A stretch of 64,000 nucleotides of DNA from Sphingobacterium sp. UGAL515B_05 (GCF_033097525.1 NZ_CP109907.1:2294001-2358000); one strand, 5' to 3'; counted from the stretch's first letter, positions 43,647 through 53,838 are shown. Made by a program: numbers and translations. The notes: a model not told the origin generated them from the letters alone.

Positions 43647-46532
43647 CTAGGCCAAAAGTTCTTGAAGATCTTCTTGCGATAACGATTTGATAAAGCTTTC
43701 TTCTGTTGTGATCAGGCTCTGAGCGATCGATTTCTTTTTATTCTGTAAAGCCAATATCTTTTCTTCCACGGTATCTTTACTGATAAATTTATAGATAAAG
43801 ACATTACGTGTTTGGCCGATGCGGTGTGAACGGTCTACAGCCTGTTGTTCCACAGCAGGATTCCACCATGGATCCAGAATGAAGACATAGTCTGCTTCAA
43901 TCAGATTGAGTCCCACCCCACCTGCTTTTATCGATATAAGGAATAACTTGGTGTCGTTGTTTTTACGAAATTGGCTGACGGCTTCATCCCGATTCTTTGT
44001 GCCGCCATCCAGGTAGGCATAATTTGTTCCTTTATGATCGAAATACTGACGGAAAATATTCAGCTGTTTTACGAACTGGGAGAAAATCAGCACTTTGTTG
44101 CCTCTTCGCATGACCATCTCGAGTGTTTCAATGACGGCTTCGAACTTACCGGAATCACCCGAGAATTTTTCATCGACCATTCTGGGGTGATTAGCCAATT
44201 GCCGAAGTTTGGTCAAACCCTGTAACAGCGCAATTTGTGTAGATTTAGGCTTGTTGTCCAATTGTCCGTCAAGAATGGCATTGCGGTATTCCGATTTGAC
44301 CTTTTCGTACAGTTCGGATTGTTTTTCAGTCATTTCACAGTAAAGCACCTGTTCGGTTTTAGGTGGTAATTCTGTTGCCACCTGATCTTTTGTTCGCCGC
44401 AATATAAATGGTTTGACAATCGCTTGTAGGCGTTGTGCTTTTTCTTCGTCTTTTTTCTTTTCTATAGGCTGCACAAACTCCTTCTGAAAATAGGTGTAGC
44501 TGCCTAGTAGCCCCGGATTGGTGAAGTGCATCTGTGCCCAAAGATCCGAGACTGAATTTTCAACCGGAGTTCCACTCAAAGCCAGCTTATTTTTACTTTT
44601 TAGGCTTTTGATGGCTTTGAACGATTTAGATGTCGGGTTTTTGATATTTTGGCTCTCATCGAGGATAATATAATTAAAATAAAAGCTACTCAAGGTATCC
44701 TCGTCGATACGGGCAATCCCGTAGGTGGTGATTACCAGATCATATTTGGCGAAAAGCGAGGCGTCCTTAATGCGGTTATTACCGGTATGAAGATGAATAT
44801 TAAGCTGTGGTGCAAATTGCTGCGCTTCTTTTTGCCAGTTGTATACCAGAGATGTGGGCAAGACCAACAGTGACGTACGGACATCCCGTTCATCTTGGAG
44901 TTGCTCTTTTTGCTGTTGCAATAGTGCTAGCGTCTGAATGGTTTTACCCAAACCCATATCATCAGCAAGGCAGCCTCCAAATTTATATTGCTTTAAGAAA
45001 TTAAACCAATTGTATCCGGCCTTTTGGTAAGGACGGAGATTTCCTTTGAAATATTTTGGTTCGGGAATATCAGCGATCTCTTCAAAGTTAGCTAGATTCT
45101 GTAGTTTTCGATTAAACACCAGTTTAGTATGTTCGCTAATTTCAAAAAGTAAGCCAATATGTACCTTACTTAGTTTGAGTTCATGCCTATCTGCTGAAAA
45201 TTGGAAAAGATGGTTGTACTGCGCAAACCACTCTTCGGGAATCATAGCAATTTCTCCATTTGGCAAGGTAAATTCCTTAATGTTATTCAGGATATGGTTG
45301 CGCAGCTGGATAAATGGAATCTCATAAGGGCCAAATTTTGCGATAGCGCTGATATCAAACCAATCATTGTCTTCATCAATGGAGATATCCAGAGAGGTGT
45401 GTCCTATAAAGAAACGTTTTTCTTCACTATTTTGTACAATTTGGAATCCAAGTCTTTCAAGTTGTTCTTGATGATTATTAATCCAGTCAAAGACTGAAAG
45501 CCGTTTCCCGGCATGGATATGTGGTGTTAACAAACCCAGTTGCAGGTCAACGTCCTGCAGTCCTAGTTTTTTTAAGCTTTCATGTTGTTGTTCTTCCCAT
45601 TGTACAGACCGTTTGACGCGGTGGAATATATACTGATCATCTTTCTCATTATATTCCATACGAACTGTAACTTTATTTTCGGCACCTGCAGTAAAAGTAT
45701 GTGGACCGTACTTGAATTGCAGTTGCAATTGCGACGCTCCATCTTCAACATAAATTAAATGGAGAAGTGGAATTGCTTGGTGCTGATGGGTTTGAATCTC
45801 GAATCCTTCCGCATAGACATGGTAGCGTTCAATCAGGCTACATACAAAGGTCTCGAAATATTTTTTTTCAGTGCTTCTACCGACAGAAATGTAACGTTTA
45901 TTTAGGAAAGGACTTAGCTTTTTGCCCTCAAGTGCCTGATCGAAATAGTACAGGGTATTGTTTAAAAGTAACCATGCTTGTACATTGGTCAAGACAATGG
46001 CATTTTTGAACATAAACTCCAGACGCTGATTGTCGTATTTGATGGTCGGGAAATAACGTGTTTCTTCTTCGTTCCGTCGAAAGTGAAATAGGATTGATGC
46101 AGCAGAGCTGGCTAATTTAATTTCTTGATCTGCCGGATAACCATCTTTGCTCATCATGAAAAGCGGCTTATCTCCAACAGCTTCAAAAAATTGGATCATT
46201 TTTTCATCAATCTTAGGGCGCAGAAGTTCATAAAGCTTTTTATCGAAAACTTTGGAAAAGAAATCGACAGGTCTAATTGCTTTTTTGTAATATTTTTTGA
46301 TGAGATGCGTTTGTTCGATTTCATCGAGCAATCGAATCAGTTTATAATCTACTTCATCCAATTCGGCAGCGTAAGCATCGACAGTATTGCTAAATATACG
46401 TTGATAGCGTAGTGAGTAAGTTCCATTGGGATTGAGTTTGACCATGTGTGGCTCAATGAGATAGCCGAGATAGGGGTGCTCACATATAGAATAAACGATT
46501 TTATATACTGGAAATGACTTTGACTGTTGCAT
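43647..46532 (-). CDS. SNF2-family DEAD/DEAH-box helicase
   Basis: The 961-aa protein has an N-terminal helical region (~1-480) of bacterial SNF2-associated type and a SNF2 ATPase: motif I DDMGLGKTIQTLALL (near 525), motif II ILDESQNIKN, LALSGTPVENS, then the helicase C-terminal domain with VLIFSQFVKQLNIFR, GGVGLNLIEADYVFILDPWWNPAVEQQAVDRSHRIGQTRNV. Bacterial SNF2 proteins translocate on DNA and may remodel RNA polymerase or repair complexes (HepA/RapA-like). The exact role here is unknown. No methyltransferase or DISARM-like partner is nearby. Confidence 0.93.
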   Translation of the reverse strand: MQQSKSFPVYKIVYSICEHPYLGYLIEPHMVKLNPNGTYSLRYQRIFSNTVDAYAAELDEVDYKLIRLLDEIEQTHLIKKYYKKAIRPVDFFSKVFDKKLYELLRPKIDEKMIQFFEAVGDKPLFMMSKDGYPADQEIKLASSAASILFHFRRNEEETRYFPTIKYDNQRLEFMFKNAIVLTNVQAWLLLNNTLYYFDQALEGKKLSPFLNKRYISVGRSTEKKYFETFVCSLIERYHVYAEGFEIQTHQHQAIPLLHLIYVEDGASQLQLQFKYGPHTFTAGAENKVTVRMEYNEKDDQYIFHRVKRSVQWEEQQHESLKKLGLQDVDLQLGLLTPHIHAGKRLSVFDWINNHQEQLERLGFQIVQNSEEKRFFIGHTSLDISIDEDNDWFDISAIAKFGPYEIPFIQLRNHILNNIKEFTLPNGEIAMIPEEWFAQYNHLFQFSADRHELKLSKVHIGLLFEISEHTKLVFNRKLQNLANFEEIADIPEPKYFKGNLRPYQKAGYNWFNFLKQYKFGGCLADDMGLGKTIQTLALLQQQKEQLQDERDVRTSLLVLPTSLVYNWQKEAQQFAPQLNIHLHTGNNRIKDASLFAKYDLVITTYGIARIDEDTLSSFYFNYIILDESQNIKNPTSKSFKAIKSLKSKNKLALSGTPVENSVSDLWAQMHFTNPGLLGSYTYFQKEFVQPIEKKKDEEKAQRLQAIVKPFILRRTKDQVATELPPKTEQVLYCEMTEKQSELYEKVKSEYRNAILDGQLDNKPKSTQIALLQGLTKLRQLANHPRMVDEKFSGDSGKFEAVIETLEMVMRRGNKVLIFSQFVKQLNIFRQYFDHKGTNYAYLDGGTKNRDEAVSQFRKNNDTKLFLISIKAGGVGLNLIEADYVFILDPWWNPAVEQQAVDRSHRIGQTRNVFIYKFISKDTVEEKILALQNKKKSIAQSLITTEESFIKSLSQEDLQELLA

Positions 46533-46780
46533 TAAAAATAGCGGACCTTATAAATAAAGGTATCTAATATACAATAAAATATACCATTAATCGCAATTTG
46601 TGCGTTGAAAATTTAAAAATCGGTTACTGGGGATTGCCCGGTGTCTGGTTAAAATTAATCTACATGATGTGAATTGTACGCAACTATAGTCGCCTATCAA
46701 GGTAAGTCATATTTCAAACTTGATTTTCTGGATTAAGAATTTGGGGTGCAATTACCCTTGATCGCTATAGGATAAGAAGC

Positions 46781-47560
46781 CTAATAGTTACCTTCAAAGA
46801 CAAACTGCGCCGGTCCTTTTAAAAAGACCTTTGAGAAATGGGAACCTTCCTTATGGAACGAGATATAAAGTTGTCCACCCAATACGCGGATAGGGATGTT
46901 GATGTCGCCCTCTAGATTTTGCTGTAGGGCAACCGCCATGGCCGCCGCAGTTGCGCCAGTACCGCAGGCATAGGTTTCATCTTCAACACCGCGCTCAAAT
47001 GTACGGAGAAAATAACCTTCTGCTTCAGCTTCGATGAAATTCACATTGATGCCTTCTTTACCATAAGTAGCGTTATTGCGAATGGCGTATCCATCTTGGA
47101 AGACATTTTTATCGTGGAGATTTTTTGCAAATTCAACATAATGTGGAGAACCTGTTTGTAACACATAGGCTTCTCCGTCACGAGCAAAATCCGTTACGTC
47201 GATCATCTGCAGATTGACAAGGTCTGCTGATAAAGAGGCGTGGTGTACGCCGTCTACTGCCAAAAAGGCAGTTTTGTCAGTAATAATGCCTAAATCGCGT
47301 GCAAAAGCGACGATACAACGGCCTCCATTGCCACACATACTACCTTCTCTACCGTCGGCATTATAATAAACCATCTCAAAATCGTAATTTTCTCTATTCT
47401 GTAATAGCATTAAACCGTCGGCGCCAATGCCAAATCGTCGGTTGCAGAGCTTTTCTACCAATACTTCGTCTGTGCGGTCAAACGCATTGTCGCGATTGTC
47501 TACTAAAATGAAGTCATTGCCCGCTCCCTGATATTTTGAAAATCTTACTTTTGGTGCCAT
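46781..47560 (-). CDS. dapF: Diaminopimelate epimerase
   Basis: I choose ATG at 47560 (259 aa), giving MAPKVRFSKYQGAGNDFILVDN; the frame is open to 47581. DapF converts L,L- to meso-diaminopimelate for peptidoglycan and lysine. Both catalytic Cys are present: SMCGNGGRCIVAF and ETYACGTGATAAA. NNATYGKEGINVNF and FERGVEDETYACG frame the active site. It fits with dapB elsewhere in the window. Confidence 0.96.
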   Translation of the reverse strand: MAPKVRFSKYQGAGNDFILVDNRDNAFDRTDEVLVEKLCNRRFGIGADGLMLLQNRENYDFEMVYYNADGREGSMCGNGGRCIVAFARDLGIITDKTAFLAVDGVHHASLSADLVNLQMIDVTDFARDGEAYVLQTGSPHYVEFAKNLHDKNVFQDGYAIRNNATYGKEGINVNFIEAEAEGYFLRTFERGVEDETYACGTGATAAAMAVALQQNLEGDINIPIRVLGGQLYISFHKEGSHFSKVFLKGPAQFVFEGNY

Positions 47561-47705
47561 TACGTTGATTTGTAGTAACAAAAGTACGTTTTTTTGTTAC
47601 AAAAAAACTGGGAAAAGTTAAGATTTGTTAAAATGATTACATTTGTCTAGTAATTAACATATTTTAACGTGTCGGATTTTCCGAAGGGCTCGAAATGGTA
47701 TTACA

Positions 47706-47738
47706 TTTGAACATATCCGAATAAAATCGGTAATTTTA
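47706..47738 (+). promoter_or_regulatory. Candidate promoter of the HtrA protease gene
   Basis: TTTG (47706-47709), 21 nt, then TAATTTTA (47731-47738) is a near match to TTTG/TAnnTTTG. The start codon follows at 47791. Confidence 0.4.
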
Positions 47739-47790
47739 AGAGCAAAAGTTATCAGCTTATATTAAGACATTTTAAAATAGAAATAAGTTT

Positions 47791-49344
47791 ATGAATAAGG
47801 TCGGTTTAACGCTATTAACAGCTGTTTTCGGTGGAGCGGTAGCATTAGGAGGTTACAAGCTTATTGAGAATAAGAAGTTTGATGGTATGTCTTTCGAAGA
47901 CAAACAAAAGGTTTATTTTGCAAACAATCCAACAGGGGTAATGTCCTCGACAGGTAATCCTGATTTTACCCAAGCTGCGGCAGCGGTATCACCTGGGGTT
48001 GTCCATATTAAGACCACTTATAGCCGTAAGGGATCGCAGCAATCGCAAGGTTCTCCATTTGATATGTTTGAAGAGTTTTTTGGAATGCCGCAGGGTGGTG
48101 GACGTCGACAAATGCAGTCGCAACCCGTACAGGCATCTGGATCAGGCGTAATTATTTCCGATGATGGTTATATTGTAACCAATAACCACGTCGTTGAGGA
48201 TGCAGATAAAATTGAAGTCGTATTAACAGACAAGCGTACGTTTGAAGCTAAATTGATCGGACGCGATCCGAATACCGATTTAGCATTGCTGAAAGTGTCA
48301 GGTAAAGGACTTCCTGTTGTCAAACTGGGTAATTCAGATAATGTCAATGTCGGTGAATGGGTGTTGGCTTTTGGATATCCGCTTGGCCTTCAGTCTACAG
48401 TGACGGCAGGTATCATTAGTGCTAAAGGTCGTCAGATTGGTATTTTGAATGAAGGTCAACAGCAACGTGGTAATCCATTTGGTGGTGGACAGGATCAAAT
48501 CCCTGTGAGTTCAGCAATCGAATCCTTTATTCAAACAGATGCGGTTATCAACAAAGGGAATAGTGGTGGTGCCTTGACTAACGCTTCAGGCGAATTGATT
48601 GGTATTAATTCGGCCATAGCCTCTCCAACAGGAACATATGCTGGTTATGGTTTTGCGATTCCGGTCAACCTAGTGAAAAAGATTGTTGACGACTTTGTTG
48701 AATACGGTAATGTAAAACGTGGTTATATAGGTGTTACTTATACTGAAATAACTCCTGAATTGGCCAAAGAAAAAGGTTTTACAGATGTTGATGGCTTATA
48801 TGTCCAAGAAGTAGTTGGTGGCGGTGCGGCAGAGGCAGCAGGTATCAAAAAAGGAGATATCTTGACGAAAATCAATGGAAAAGTGATTACAGGTTCACCT
48901 GTCTTAAGTGAAACCATCGGCCGTGCACGTCCTGGAGATAAGGTTAATGTTACTTACAAACGTGATGGTAAGGAAAAACAAGTCACCATGACATTGAAGG
49001 GTGAAGAATCTTTGAAGACTGCAAGTGCCGGGGGAAAAGCTTCAAAAAGCGCAACGGAAATCTATAATAAACTAGGAGCAAGCTTTATTCCTGCTTCTGC
49101 TCAGAAGAAGAAAGAATTGGGCGTAAACTCCGGAGTTGTTGTGACCCAAGTGAACCGTGGTGGTATCTTTGATTATTTTGGTGTAGAGCGCGGACTGGTC
49201 ATTACTGAAGTCAACGGAAAAGCAGTAAATACAGTAGATGATGTTGAAACAGCGCTTGGTGCAACGCAACGAAATATTGTACGGTTGAAAGGTGTATCTC
49301 CGCAAGGTGGTGCTGTTCAATTGAGCTTCCCAGTAGAATATTAA
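47791..49344 (+). CDS. Do/DegP/HtrA-family periplasmic serine protease
   Basis: The 517-aa protein has an N-terminal membrane/signal segment (VGLTLLTAVFGGAVALGGYKL), a trypsin-like domain with the triad His in IVTNNHVVEDADK, Asp in DPNTDLALLKV and Ser in NKGNSGGALTNASGELIG, then two PDZ domains (RGYIGVTYTEITPELAK onward; VNSGVVVTQVNRGGIFDYFGV onward). It degrades or refolds misfolded envelope proteins. The Gln/Gly-rich linker before the catalytic domain (MPQGGGRRQMQSQ) is typical of the DegP LA loop. Confidence 0.95.
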   Translation: MNKVGLTLLTAVFGGAVALGGYKLIENKKFDGMSFEDKQKVYFANNPTGVMSSTGNPDFTQAAAAVSPGVVHIKTTYSRKGSQQSQGSPFDMFEEFFGMPQGGGRRQMQSQPVQASGSGVIISDDGYIVTNNHVVEDADKIEVVLTDKRTFEAKLIGRDPNTDLALLKVSGKGLPVVKLGNSDNVNVGEWVLAFGYPLGLQSTVTAGIISAKGRQIGILNEGQQQRGNPFGGGQDQIPVSSAIESFIQTDAVINKGNSGGALTNASGELIGINSAIASPTGTYAGYGFAIPVNLVKKIVDDFVEYGNVKRGYIGVTYTEITPELAKEKGFTDVDGLYVQEVVGGGAAEAAGIKKGDILTKINGKVITGSPVLSETIGRARPGDKVNVTYKRDGKEKQVTMTLKGEESLKTASAGGKASKSATEIYNKLGASFIPASAQKKKELGVNSGVVVTQVNRGGIFDYFGVERGLVITEVNGKAVNTVDDVETALGATQRNIVRLKGVSPQGGAVQLSFPVEY

Positions 49345-49379
49345 GGATTGAATTAAGAATTGGTTGATTAATATAGTTT

Positions 49380-49417
49380 AGGTGGTTCTAACCGTGAGGT
49401 TAGGCCACCTTTTTTTT
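49380..49417 (+). terminator. Terminator after the HtrA gene
   Basis: AGGTGG (49380-49385) pairs with CCACCT (49405-49410), with an inner CTAACC/GGTTAG stem, followed by seven T residues. Confidence 0.9.
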
Positions 49418-49866
49418 GAAACTTTTCTTTTTATTGATTTGTGTTTTTTCTCTAAGGTGGGCATGAACGCTCTTTGTGCAGTTTATTGAAAAGTGCTTAT
49501 GCTCGTCGATCTAGCTGAGCTCGTTGGATTCGCTTATTGGGCGGAAAGAAGTTTGAGTTTGATTTCAAAGCCTGATGCTAGCGGAAACATGATGCTGTTG
49601 TTGAAAAGCCACAGCTTGGTAAGAAGTCAGTCAATTTTAAGCGCGTTGTTTCCTTAATCATTTTAGTTTAGCTATTTTGCGGAATGAAGTGCCGAAACAG
49701 CTTCAGTACTTTTTAAGCTGAGCCTCTTTGGCCATGCGATTTGTTACATATTTTGCTATTAACGAGTATGGGCTGCACTATGTGAGCCAATAGTGTTTTT
49801 TACTTCGCTTGGTAGAATTCCATAGAAGTGGCACTACTGTTATATAGCTTTTTTAAAATTATAAAG
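49418..49866. other. Non-coding gap before the phosphatase gene
   Basis: This stretch has no open frame of protein-like composition. I see no repeat or known RNA fold; the last part presumably carries the promoter of the phosphatase gene. Confidence 0.4.
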
Positions 49867-50313
49867 ATGAAGATTTTAATGGTTTGTTTGGGGAATATCT
49901 GTCGTTCGCCCCTTGCGCATGGTATATTGAAACAAAAAGTGGCGGACAATCAACTAAACTGGGTCGTCGAATCGGCAGGTACGGGTGACTGGCACATTGG
50001 TGAAGCTCCCGACCGTAGAGCTATCGCAATTGCAAAGAAATATGGTGTCGATATTTCCGGTCAACGGGCCCGGCATTTCAAACCGCAATTTTTTGCCGAA
50101 TATGATCTTATATTTGTCATGGATAGGCAAAACTATGCGGATGTATGCGCTCAGGTTATTAATAAGGAAGATCTGAATAAAGTTAAATTGTTTTTGGGAG
50201 ATGAGGTTGTTCCTGACCCGTATTTTGATGATAGTTTGTTTGATCCCGTTTTTCAGATGATTGATCAACGTTGTGCGGAGGTGATTTCTAAAGGCGGGAA
50301 TCCAACGGTATAA
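49867..50313 (+). CDS. Low-molecular-weight protein-tyrosine phosphatase
   Basis: From ATG 49867 (148 aa) the protein begins MKILMVCLGNICRSPLAHG, with the catalytic CxxxxxR(S) loop (C7, R13) right at the N-terminus as in the family; the frame is open to 49828 but those residues are extra. The general-acid Asp lies in VVPDPYFDD. Bacterial members dephosphorylate tyrosine kinases of the exopolysaccharide system or other proteins. No kinase is adjacent. Confidence 0.94.
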   Translation: MKILMVCLGNICRSPLAHGILKQKVADNQLNWVVESAGTGDWHIGEAPDRRAIAIAKKYGVDISGQRARHFKPQFFAEYDLIFVMDRQNYADVCAQVINKEDLNKVKLFLGDEVVPDPYFDDSLFDPVFQMIDQRCAEVISKGGNPTV

Positions 50314-50385
50314 GTGTAGTTATCTGTGCGTTAATTTGCTTGCAAATCATCGCAAATTTATCTTAGTTTGTTTAAAACAAAAAAA

Positions 50386-50733
50386 ATGAAGGCAGCAGAA
50401 GTAAATAAGAAGTGGAGCATCCTACAGGATGAAATCGCTTCGCTATTTGATATGGAAAAGCCTGACATCAAGGTCTGTTTATTTCTTATTGGTGTTCAGG
50501 AATTGGGTAAAGGTGCCCAAAAATTCTCAAAACGGGAAAAGGAAGAGTTGATGCACATTGCGACATGCCGTCTTTTCAGTGCTATGGGATTTTATAATCT
50601 GAAAGGTCTGGATGAAGAAGGCTGGCCGCATTGGGAATTGGTAAAGCCTATTCCCAACTACACACTTTTGGAACAAGAGCTGATTATGAAGTCGTTGATT
50701 ATAGATTATTTTGAGGAATTAAACGTTATCTAG
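50386..50733 (+). CDS. Conserved hypothetical protein
   Basis: I choose ATG at 50386 (115 aa; the frame is open to 50368). The protein begins MKAAEVNKKWSILQDEIASLF and contains CLFLIGVQELGKGAQKFSKREKEELMHIATCRLF; it is soluble, mostly helical, with no signal peptide. I do not recognise a named family. Its place directly between the phosphatase and a cyclophilin, and its codon pattern, argue that it is real. Confidence 0.7.
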   Translation: MKAAEVNKKWSILQDEIASLFDMEKPDIKVCLFLIGVQELGKGAQKFSKREKEELMHIATCRLFSAMGFYNLKGLDEEGWPHWELVKPIPNYTLLEQELIMKSLIIDYFEELNVI

Positions 50734-50794
50734 GAAATAGATAGCATAATTACAATAACACGAAGTTCAAATGGGAACGTATAATTATTAACAG

Positions 50795-51553
50795 ATGAAA
50801 TTTTTAAAGGCTAGTTTAATAGCAGCATTCTGCTTTTTGCAGGTTTTGGCATTTGCAGCTAAACCCGAGTTTAAATATGTACAGATCGTTACAGACAAGG
50901 GAACCTGTGTGCTGCGGTTGTATAATGAAACACCAAAACATAGAGATAACTTTGTCAAATTGGCAAAAAGTAAATACTATGACGGAACCTTGTTTCATCG
51001 CGTCATCCAGAATTTTATGATTCAAGGCGGTGATCCTGATTCAAAAAATGCTGTCGGCGGAGCGCAGTTGGGAAATGGCGGTCCGGGATATACAATTCCT
51101 GCAGAAATTCAGGACGGTTTATTCCATAAAAAAGGTACGATCGGAGCGGCTAGGGATAACAACCCTGCAAAAGCTTCTTCGGGTTCTCAGTTTTATCTTG
51201 TTCAGGGAAAAGTGTTTACACCCGAAGATCTCGATCGTCTGGAGCAGACAAGAATGAATGGCAAGAAATTTTCTGATGCCCAACGTCAGGCTTATACGAC
51301 CATTGGTGGTACCCCGCATTTAGATTGGAATTATACTGTATTTGGTGAGTTGGTCAAAGGAGTAGAGGTTATCGATCAGATTGCAGCTGTTAAAACTGAT
51401 AAACATGATAGACCAGAGGTCGATCAAAAGATGAACATGCATGTCCTTACAAGACGAGAAGCATTAAATTTAGAGCGGGAACTAAAAGGTTTAAAACCTC
51501 AGACGGGTATCTTTTCTAAAATTGGCGATCTTTTCTCTTCTAAAGACTACTAA
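50795..51553 (+). CDS. Secreted cyclophilin-type peptidyl-prolyl isomerase
   Basis: The 252-aa protein has a signal peptide (MKFLKASLIAAFCFLQVLAFA) and a cyclophilin domain: KYYDGTLFHRVIQNFMIQGGDPDSKN, GYTIPAEIQ, GAARDNNPAKASSGSQFYLV and VFGELVKGVEVIDQIA. The catalytic Arg of FHRVI and the Gln of MIQGGD are present. It helps fold periplasmic proteins. An insertion (FTPEDLDRLEQTRMNGKKFSDAQRQAY) is typical of Bacteroidota members. The C-terminal tail has no clear function. Confidence 0.95.
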   Translation: MKFLKASLIAAFCFLQVLAFAAKPEFKYVQIVTDKGTCVLRLYNETPKHRDNFVKLAKSKYYDGTLFHRVIQNFMIQGGDPDSKNAVGGAQLGNGGPGYTIPAEIQDGLFHKKGTIGAARDNNPAKASSGSQFYLVQGKVFTPEDLDRLEQTRMNGKKFSDAQRQAYTTIGGTPHLDWNYTVFGELVKGVEVIDQIAAVKTDKHDRPEVDQKMNMHVLTRREALNLERELKGLKPQTGIFSKIGDLFSSKDY

Positions 51554-51626
51554 TACTGTTATGAACTAACGAACCGGGAATTGAAGAGCTTTTTTTTCTA
51601 TTCTCTAGAATCACAATATTCAAAAA

Positions 51627-52394
51627 ATGAAAATAGTAACCTATAACGTGAATGGTTTGCGGGCAGCCTTAAAGAAGGATTGGTTGGGCTGGTTGAAAAC
51701 TGTAAACGCAGATGTCATTTGTCTTCAGGAGATCAAAGCAACACCTGATCAAATTCCCGAAATAGCCTTATTGGAGGAGATGGGCTATGAGCATTACTGG
51801 TATCCCGCTCAAAAAAAGGGTTATAGCGGAGTCGCTTTATTTACGCGGATCACACCTAAGCATATTGAGTATGGTTGCGGCCATGAAGATTATGATTTTG
51901 AAGGACGTATTATCCGTGCTGATTTTGATCAGGTCTCCGTGATGAGTACCTATTTCCCGTCAGGGACAACAGGAGATGTGAGACAGGATTTTAAATACCG
52001 TTTTTTGGAAGACTTTCAATTGTATAGCGATAAGCTATTGATCGAAAAACCAAATTTGGTCGTTTGTGGTGATTATAATATCTGTCACCGTGCCATCGAT
52101 ATTCATAATCCCAAATCAAATGCAAATTCTTCGGGATTTCTTCCGGAAGAGCGCGAATGGATGGAGAATTTTATTAATTCGGGATATATTGATTCTTTTC
52201 GCCATTTAAATCCAGATCCACACCACTACAGTTGGTGGAGCTATCGCGCAGGGGCTCGTGCAAAGAATTTGGGCTGGCGTATTGATTATAATATGGTTTC
52301 AAAACCTTTGGCGGAACAAATCAAATCTTCCAGTATAATGCCGGATGCAGTCCATTCCGACCATTGTCCGGTAATGCTGGAGCTTGCTATCTAA
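51627..52394 (+). CDS. xth: Exodeoxyribonuclease III
   Basis: The 255-aa AP endonuclease/exonuclease has the EEP-family residues: YNVNGLRAALKK, ICLQEIKATPDQI (metal-binding Glu), SGVALFTR, VCGDYNICHRAIDIHNPK (Asp/Asn of the active site), YSWWSYRAGARAKNLGWRIDY and DAVHSDHCPVMLEL (catalytic Asp-His). It repairs abasic sites and trims 3' ends. Confidence 0.95.
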   Translation: MKIVTYNVNGLRAALKKDWLGWLKTVNADVICLQEIKATPDQIPEIALLEEMGYEHYWYPAQKKGYSGVALFTRITPKHIEYGCGHEDYDFEGRIIRADFDQVSVMSTYFPSGTTGDVRQDFKYRFLEDFQLYSDKLLIEKPNLVVCGDYNICHRAIDIHNPKSNANSSGFLPEEREWMENFINSGYIDSFRHLNPDPHHYSWWSYRAGARAKNLGWRIDYNMVSKPLAEQIKSSSIMPDAVHSDHCPVMLELAI

Positions 52395-52413
52395 TCATTC
52401 GATGACATTTCAT

Positions 52414-52447
52414 AAAAAAGGCTTTCATACGTATGAAAGCCTTTTTT
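52414..52447. terminator. Bidirectional terminator between xth and mrp
   Basis: A perfect 17-bp palindrome (52414-52430 with 52431-52447) of the form A6-GGCTTTCATAC / GTATGAAAGCC-T6 separates two convergent genes. Confidence 0.92.
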
Positions 52448-52479
52448 ATGGTGAAGCGCAAAAGCGCATTATGAACGAA

Positions 52480-53544
52480 CTATCTCCCCTGGCTATGGAT
52501 AATGGAAAGTTGCTGAGCAACTTTTTCCGCGATCGTTAAAAATGATTTTGTTACAGGATCTTCGGTATCTATGGCAACAGGGAAACCATTATCTCCTGCA
52601 TCAGAAATGCCTTTTAACAAAGGGATTTCACCTAGGAAAGGAACTTTATATTCTTCTGCAAGACGTTTTCCGCCATCTTTACCAAAAATATAATATTTAT
52701 TCTCTGGCAGTTCCGCTGGTGTAAAATAGGCCATATTCTCCACGACACCCAATAATGGAATATTGATGCTATCCATTAAGAACATTCCAATTCCTTTGAC
52801 AGCATCAGCCAGGGCAACGTGCTGCGGGGTTGTGACAATCACAGCACCGGCAATCGGGAATGTCTGTGATACGGTGATATGGATGTCACCAGTGCCTGGA
52901 GGCATATCAACAACCAAGTAATCCAGTTCACCCCAATGTGCATCGTTAAAAAGCTGCTTGATGGCCGAGGTTGTCATCGGTCCACGCCATGGAATAGGCT
53001 GGTTTGGGTCGGTGAAAAATCCTATTGAAAGTAATTTCAGTCCAAATTTTTCAAGCGGTTCAATTTTAACCTGGCCGTTTGGCATTTCTATCGAACCGGG
53101 TTTGGCACCTTCTAGGCCAAACATAATCGGAAGCGATGGGCCATAGATGTCGGCGTCTAAAAGTCCTGTTTTAGCTCCTTTCGCATGGAGAGCAAGGGCA
53201 AGATTGGCGGCAACCGTAGATTTACCAACGCCACCTTTGCCTGAAGATACCAGGATGATGTTTTTAATACCCGACACTTGTGCGCCTTGTTTCCCGATCA
53301 CATTGGAAGTCATATTGATATTGACTTCTAGATTTTTGTCTATGAAATGGGCTATGGCGTTTCGACAGGCATGCTCAATGTGGTCCTTAAGCGGGCAAGC
53401 TGGAGTAGTTAAAATGACATCGAAAGAAATTTTTTCACCTTCGATCTCGATATTTTGAATCATATTCAATGTAACAAGATCCTTTTTTAAATCGGGCTCT
53501 TCCACATAGGATAATGCATTTAATATTTGTTCTTTGGTAACCAT
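52480..53544 (-). CDS. Mrp/NBP35-family P-loop ATPase, iron-sulfur cluster carrier
   Basis: The 354-aa protein has an N-terminal MIP18/DUF59 domain (~1-80) and the Mrp ATPase with the deviant Walker A motif SSGKGGVGKSTVAANLA (~100-115), DADIYGPSLPIM and the switch DYLVVDMPPGTGDIHI. It carries Fe-S clusters (ApbC/NUBP type). The usual C-terminal CxxC is replaced here by a region ENMAYFTPAELPENKYYIFG with no Cys pair, as in many Bacteroidota Mrp proteins. Confidence 0.94.
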   Translation of the reverse strand: MVTKEQILNALSYVEEPDLKKDLVTLNMIQNIEIEGEKISFDVILTTPACPLKDHIEHACRNAIAHFIDKNLEVNINMTSNVIGKQGAQVSGIKNIILVSSGKGGVGKSTVAANLALALHAKGAKTGLLDADIYGPSLPIMFGLEGAKPGSIEMPNGQVKIEPLEKFGLKLLSIGFFTDPNQPIPWRGPMTTSAIKQLFNDAHWGELDYLVVDMPPGTGDIHITVSQTFPIAGAVIVTTPQHVALADAVKGIGMFLMDSINIPLLGVVENMAYFTPAELPENKYYIFGKDGGKRLAEEYKVPFLGEIPLLKGISDAGDNGFPVAIDTEDPVTKSFLTIAEKVAQQLSIIHSQGR

Positions 53545-53770
53545 CTATTATTCATTTGTAATCATGGATTACAAAACTACTCATTGCGGATCAATTTCAT
53601 GTCATTTCTTTGTTTTTAATGGGATAAGATTACCTTATCGTATTCCTAATCTTTAGGAAAGATCCGTTATCCAGTACATTTTCGTTTTCGGGTAATCAAC
53701 CTGTTTTCTAAATAATTTTGTCGGACTGTAGAAAGGGATAAAAGGCCATCCTGGTTTCAGTGAATTATAA

Positions 53771-53801
53771 TTGTATATACAGCCAAATTTATCTAAGTTT
53801 G
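53771..53801 (+). promoter_or_regulatory. Promoter of the GT51 glycosyltransferase gene
   Basis: TTG (53771-53773), 20 nt, then TAAGTTTG (53794-53801) matches the Bacteroidota consensus and is laid out as at the M16 gene. ATG follows at 53839. Confidence 0.55.
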
Positions 53802-53838
53802 ACTGTTGATATGCACGAATTTGCATTAAGTAATAATT

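Noticed and set aside
43647-46532. The SNF2 helicase as part of a defence system
   Set aside because: Its neighbours are an AraC regulator and dapF; no methyltransferase, nuclease or DUF1998-type partner is present.
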